Assembly: GCF_000069185.1 (NCBI RefSeq)
Contig: NC_010397.1
Coordinates: forward strand, 186,001 to 250,000
Source: Mycobacteroides abscessus ATCC 19977
GTDB taxonomy: Bacteria; Actinomycetota; Actinomycetes; Mycobacteriales; Mycobacteriaceae
Length of the DNA stretch: 64,000 nucleotides
Reading direction: 5' to 3'
Both the position numbers and the translations under genes were made by a program. The notes below the pieces were generated by a model, which had not been told where the DNA came from, did no database searches, and saw nothing but the letters and a program-made list of their open reading frames with translations. Of the stretch, positions 63,092-64,000 are shown piece after piece (within the stretch, counting starts at the first letter, position 1; each line of letters starts with the position of its first letter).

Positions 63092-63594
63092 TGTCACGTA
63101 AGAATGTATTACTTGCAGTCTCAGCCGTCTTGGCGGTAATTGTCTTAGCACTCGGCGGGGTGTACTTTACGCGCTCGTCCGATGCTCCGGTAGACGCGGG
63201 CTGCCAAACCACCAAGGATCTCATCAAGTACTCCGATGACAAGATGGCCGACATCGCCAAGGTCATCAAAGAGAACGACGAAGGCGTCACAAACGACCGG
63301 TACGAACATCAAGACACAACTCCGATGTACCGCGAATGGGCCGACAAGATTCGCAACTACGCTGACAGCATCTCCGATTCGGAAACCAAGGCAGAAGCAT
63401 CCACGGTCGCTGGCAAGGCTGATGACTTGGCGAAGGTGCAAGAGAAGTACTCGGCACCCGTCCCAGACGCACAACTGCAGCAGGCCGCTATCGAGAAGTC
63501 GAATGACCTGAACAAGGCTTGGGATGCTTACAAAGCAGCGGAGAACCGGCTACGGAACAAATGCCATATGGACTCCAACGATCCGAAGTTGTAG
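63091..63594 (+). CDS. Membrane-anchored putative immunity protein
   Basis: A 167-residue protein from ATG 63091. One N-terminal hydrophobic segment (residues 6-25) is followed by a soluble helical domain with two Cys (GCQTTKDLIKYSDD and NKCHMDSN). It lies directly behind the toxin-like gene and would sit outside the membrane, consistent with guarding against an exported toxin. The immunity role is inference. Confidence 0.6.
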   Translation: MSRKNVLLAVSAVLAVIVLALGGVYFTRSSDAPVDAGCQTTKDLIKYSDDKMADIAKVIKENDEGVTNDRYEHQDTTPMYREWADKIRNYADSISDSETKAEASTVAGKADDLAKVQEKYSAPVPDAQLQQAAIEKSNDLNKAWDAYKAAENRLRNKCHMDSNDPKL

Positions 63595-63831
63595 CTAGCG
63601 CTCGGCGGCCTCGTCCACATCTATCGGATTCCCGTCATCGTCAACCGGCCACGGCGGTCGTGGAGTGTCAGGCCAGTCCGGCGCGCCACGCCACAGGTAA
63701 GGGCTCGGCATATAAGGGTTCCGCCACAGCCGACGCCGTGGCTGTTTGCGTTGCCGATAGGCGACGTACATCATCAGGCCGAAGAACAGGAACATGCCCA
63801 GAGTCAGCAGCGGGGCCACATCCCCAAACAT
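63595..63831 (-). CDS. Small membrane protein near the right end
   Basis: A 78-residue protein from ATG 63831 with one membrane helix (PLLTLGMFLFFGLMMYVAY) followed by a basic, Pro-rich tail. GTG 63879 would add 16 residues. It is oriented opposite to the toxin cassette, as are lysogenically expressed genes near attR in other actinobacterial prophages, some of which give superinfection exclusion. Confidence 0.5.
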   Translation of the reverse strand: MFGDVAPLLTLGMFLFFGLMMYVAYRQRKQPRRRLWRNPYMPSPYLWRGAPDWPDTPRPPWPVDDDGNPIDVDEAAER

Positions 63832-63896
63832 ATAGCACCCAACGTCAAGACCCCCAGTGGTTCGTAGGTGCTTGGACACCTTGATTTGACTTCATT

Positions 63897-64000
63897 CCGC
63901 TACTTTCCTGTCATAAACACCCGTGACACCCACTGAATACCCCTGACACCTAGTGATCACCAGGCAAGGCAATTCGATTGTGGCGGTGACACTTCCAGAC
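63897..64000. other. Right-end region with arm-type and operator-like words
   Basis: CCGCTACTTTCC (63897-63908) matches the left-end integrase repeats. CGTGACACC (63922), CTGACACC (63943) and GGTGACAC (63985) are related to the CGTGTCACG operators by the repressor gene. No ORF is seen. attR is expected shortly after 64000. Confidence 0.45.

Larger units (their letters stand above)
47478..64000. mobile_element. Prophage-like element at tRNA-Arg, right end beyond window
   Basis: The element runs from the tRNA-Arg 3' end through integrase, repressor, excisionase, early operon, tape measure, HNH, small-terminase-like gene, methyltransferase, tail protein and toxin-like cassette. No large terminase, portal, protease, capsid, major tail or lysis gene is present in the 16.5 kb shown. 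Integrase arm-like repeats occur near both ends, so attR is probably just past 64000; I see no second copy of the tRNA 3' end within the window. It looks like a degenerate prophage or satellite. Confidence 0.85.

Noticed and set aside
53474..63944. ACTGAATACCCC occurring before the tape measure gene and again near the right end
   Set aside because: Only two copies with no shared context; not enough to call a phage-specific repeat.
47478..64000. A CRISPR array or restriction-modification system in the accessory region
   Set aside because: No spaced direct repeats of CRISPR type and no restriction enzyme gene; the phage methyltransferase lacks DNA amino-methyltransferase motifs.

Overview
The window is high-GC actinobacterial DNA whose gene order matches the arabinogalactan region of the Mycobacteroides abscessus/chelonae group. 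The order GtrA-dprE1-dprE2-aftA-embC-embA-embB, together with the galactan exporter/glfT1 block, is typical of mycobacteria. EmbB carries the Gln-Met pair at the positions equivalent to 303/304, and DprE1 has Ala at the benzothiazinone-target Cys position; both fit a rapidly growing species of this group. The first two thirds are host chromosome; the last 16.5 kb is a prophage-like element at a tRNA-Arg gene.

Region by region. 1-1300: the C-terminally cut start of a CDF metal exporter, diverging from a small zinc-ribbon protein. 1300-17400: on the minus strand, the decaprenylphosphoryl-arabinose synthesis and arabinan polymerisation genes. embC is separated from embA-embB by a terminator-like hairpin, a small secreted protein gene and an oppositely oriented P-loop ATPase gene with a conspicuous repeat array in its promoter region. 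17500-24400: dihydroxyacetone kinase, a MocR regulator with an alpha/beta-hydrolase-like gene, an AhpD-like protein, a secreted VanY-like protein and a PAP2-lipid kinase fusion. 24360-30113: a tightly packed minus-strand operon with a large membrane protein, the proteasome activator Bpa, the galactan ABC exporter, glfT1 and a PAP2 phosphatase. 30200-33150: a PLP-fold protein lacking its lysine, a quinone oxidoreductase, a MarR regulator and tRNA-Ser(TGA). 33600-38700: a horizontally acquired-looking block with a 1163-residue seven-TM protein that ends in a toxin-like module, plus a putative immunity gene. 38800-41660: a TIGR00027-type methyltransferase, OsmC, a cysteine-containing HTH regulator and a cupin. 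41683-46164: a family 2A encapsulin shell with its cysteine desulfurase cargo, divergent from a leaderless polycysteine leader ORF that precedes a thioester-domain-like protein. 46161-47550: hisC2, tRNA-Ser(GCT) and tRNA-Arg(ACG).

47478-64000 (window end): a prophage-like element with integrase, repressor, excisionase, a compact early operon, a tape measure protein with an embedded peptidase-like domain, HNH endonuclease, a small-terminase-like protein, a methyltransferase, a beta-repeat tail protein and a WXG100/toxin/membrane-protein cassette. I find no portal, capsid, large terminase, major tail protein or lysis gene. Repeats resembling integrase arm-type sites lie at both ends, so the right attachment site is probably just past the window and the element may be a degenerate prophage or satellite rather than a complete phage.

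Most promising observations: the cysteine-tract leader ORF beside a cysteine-desulfurase encapsulin; two separate toxin/immunity-like cassettes; and the headless, tape-measure-bearing element.
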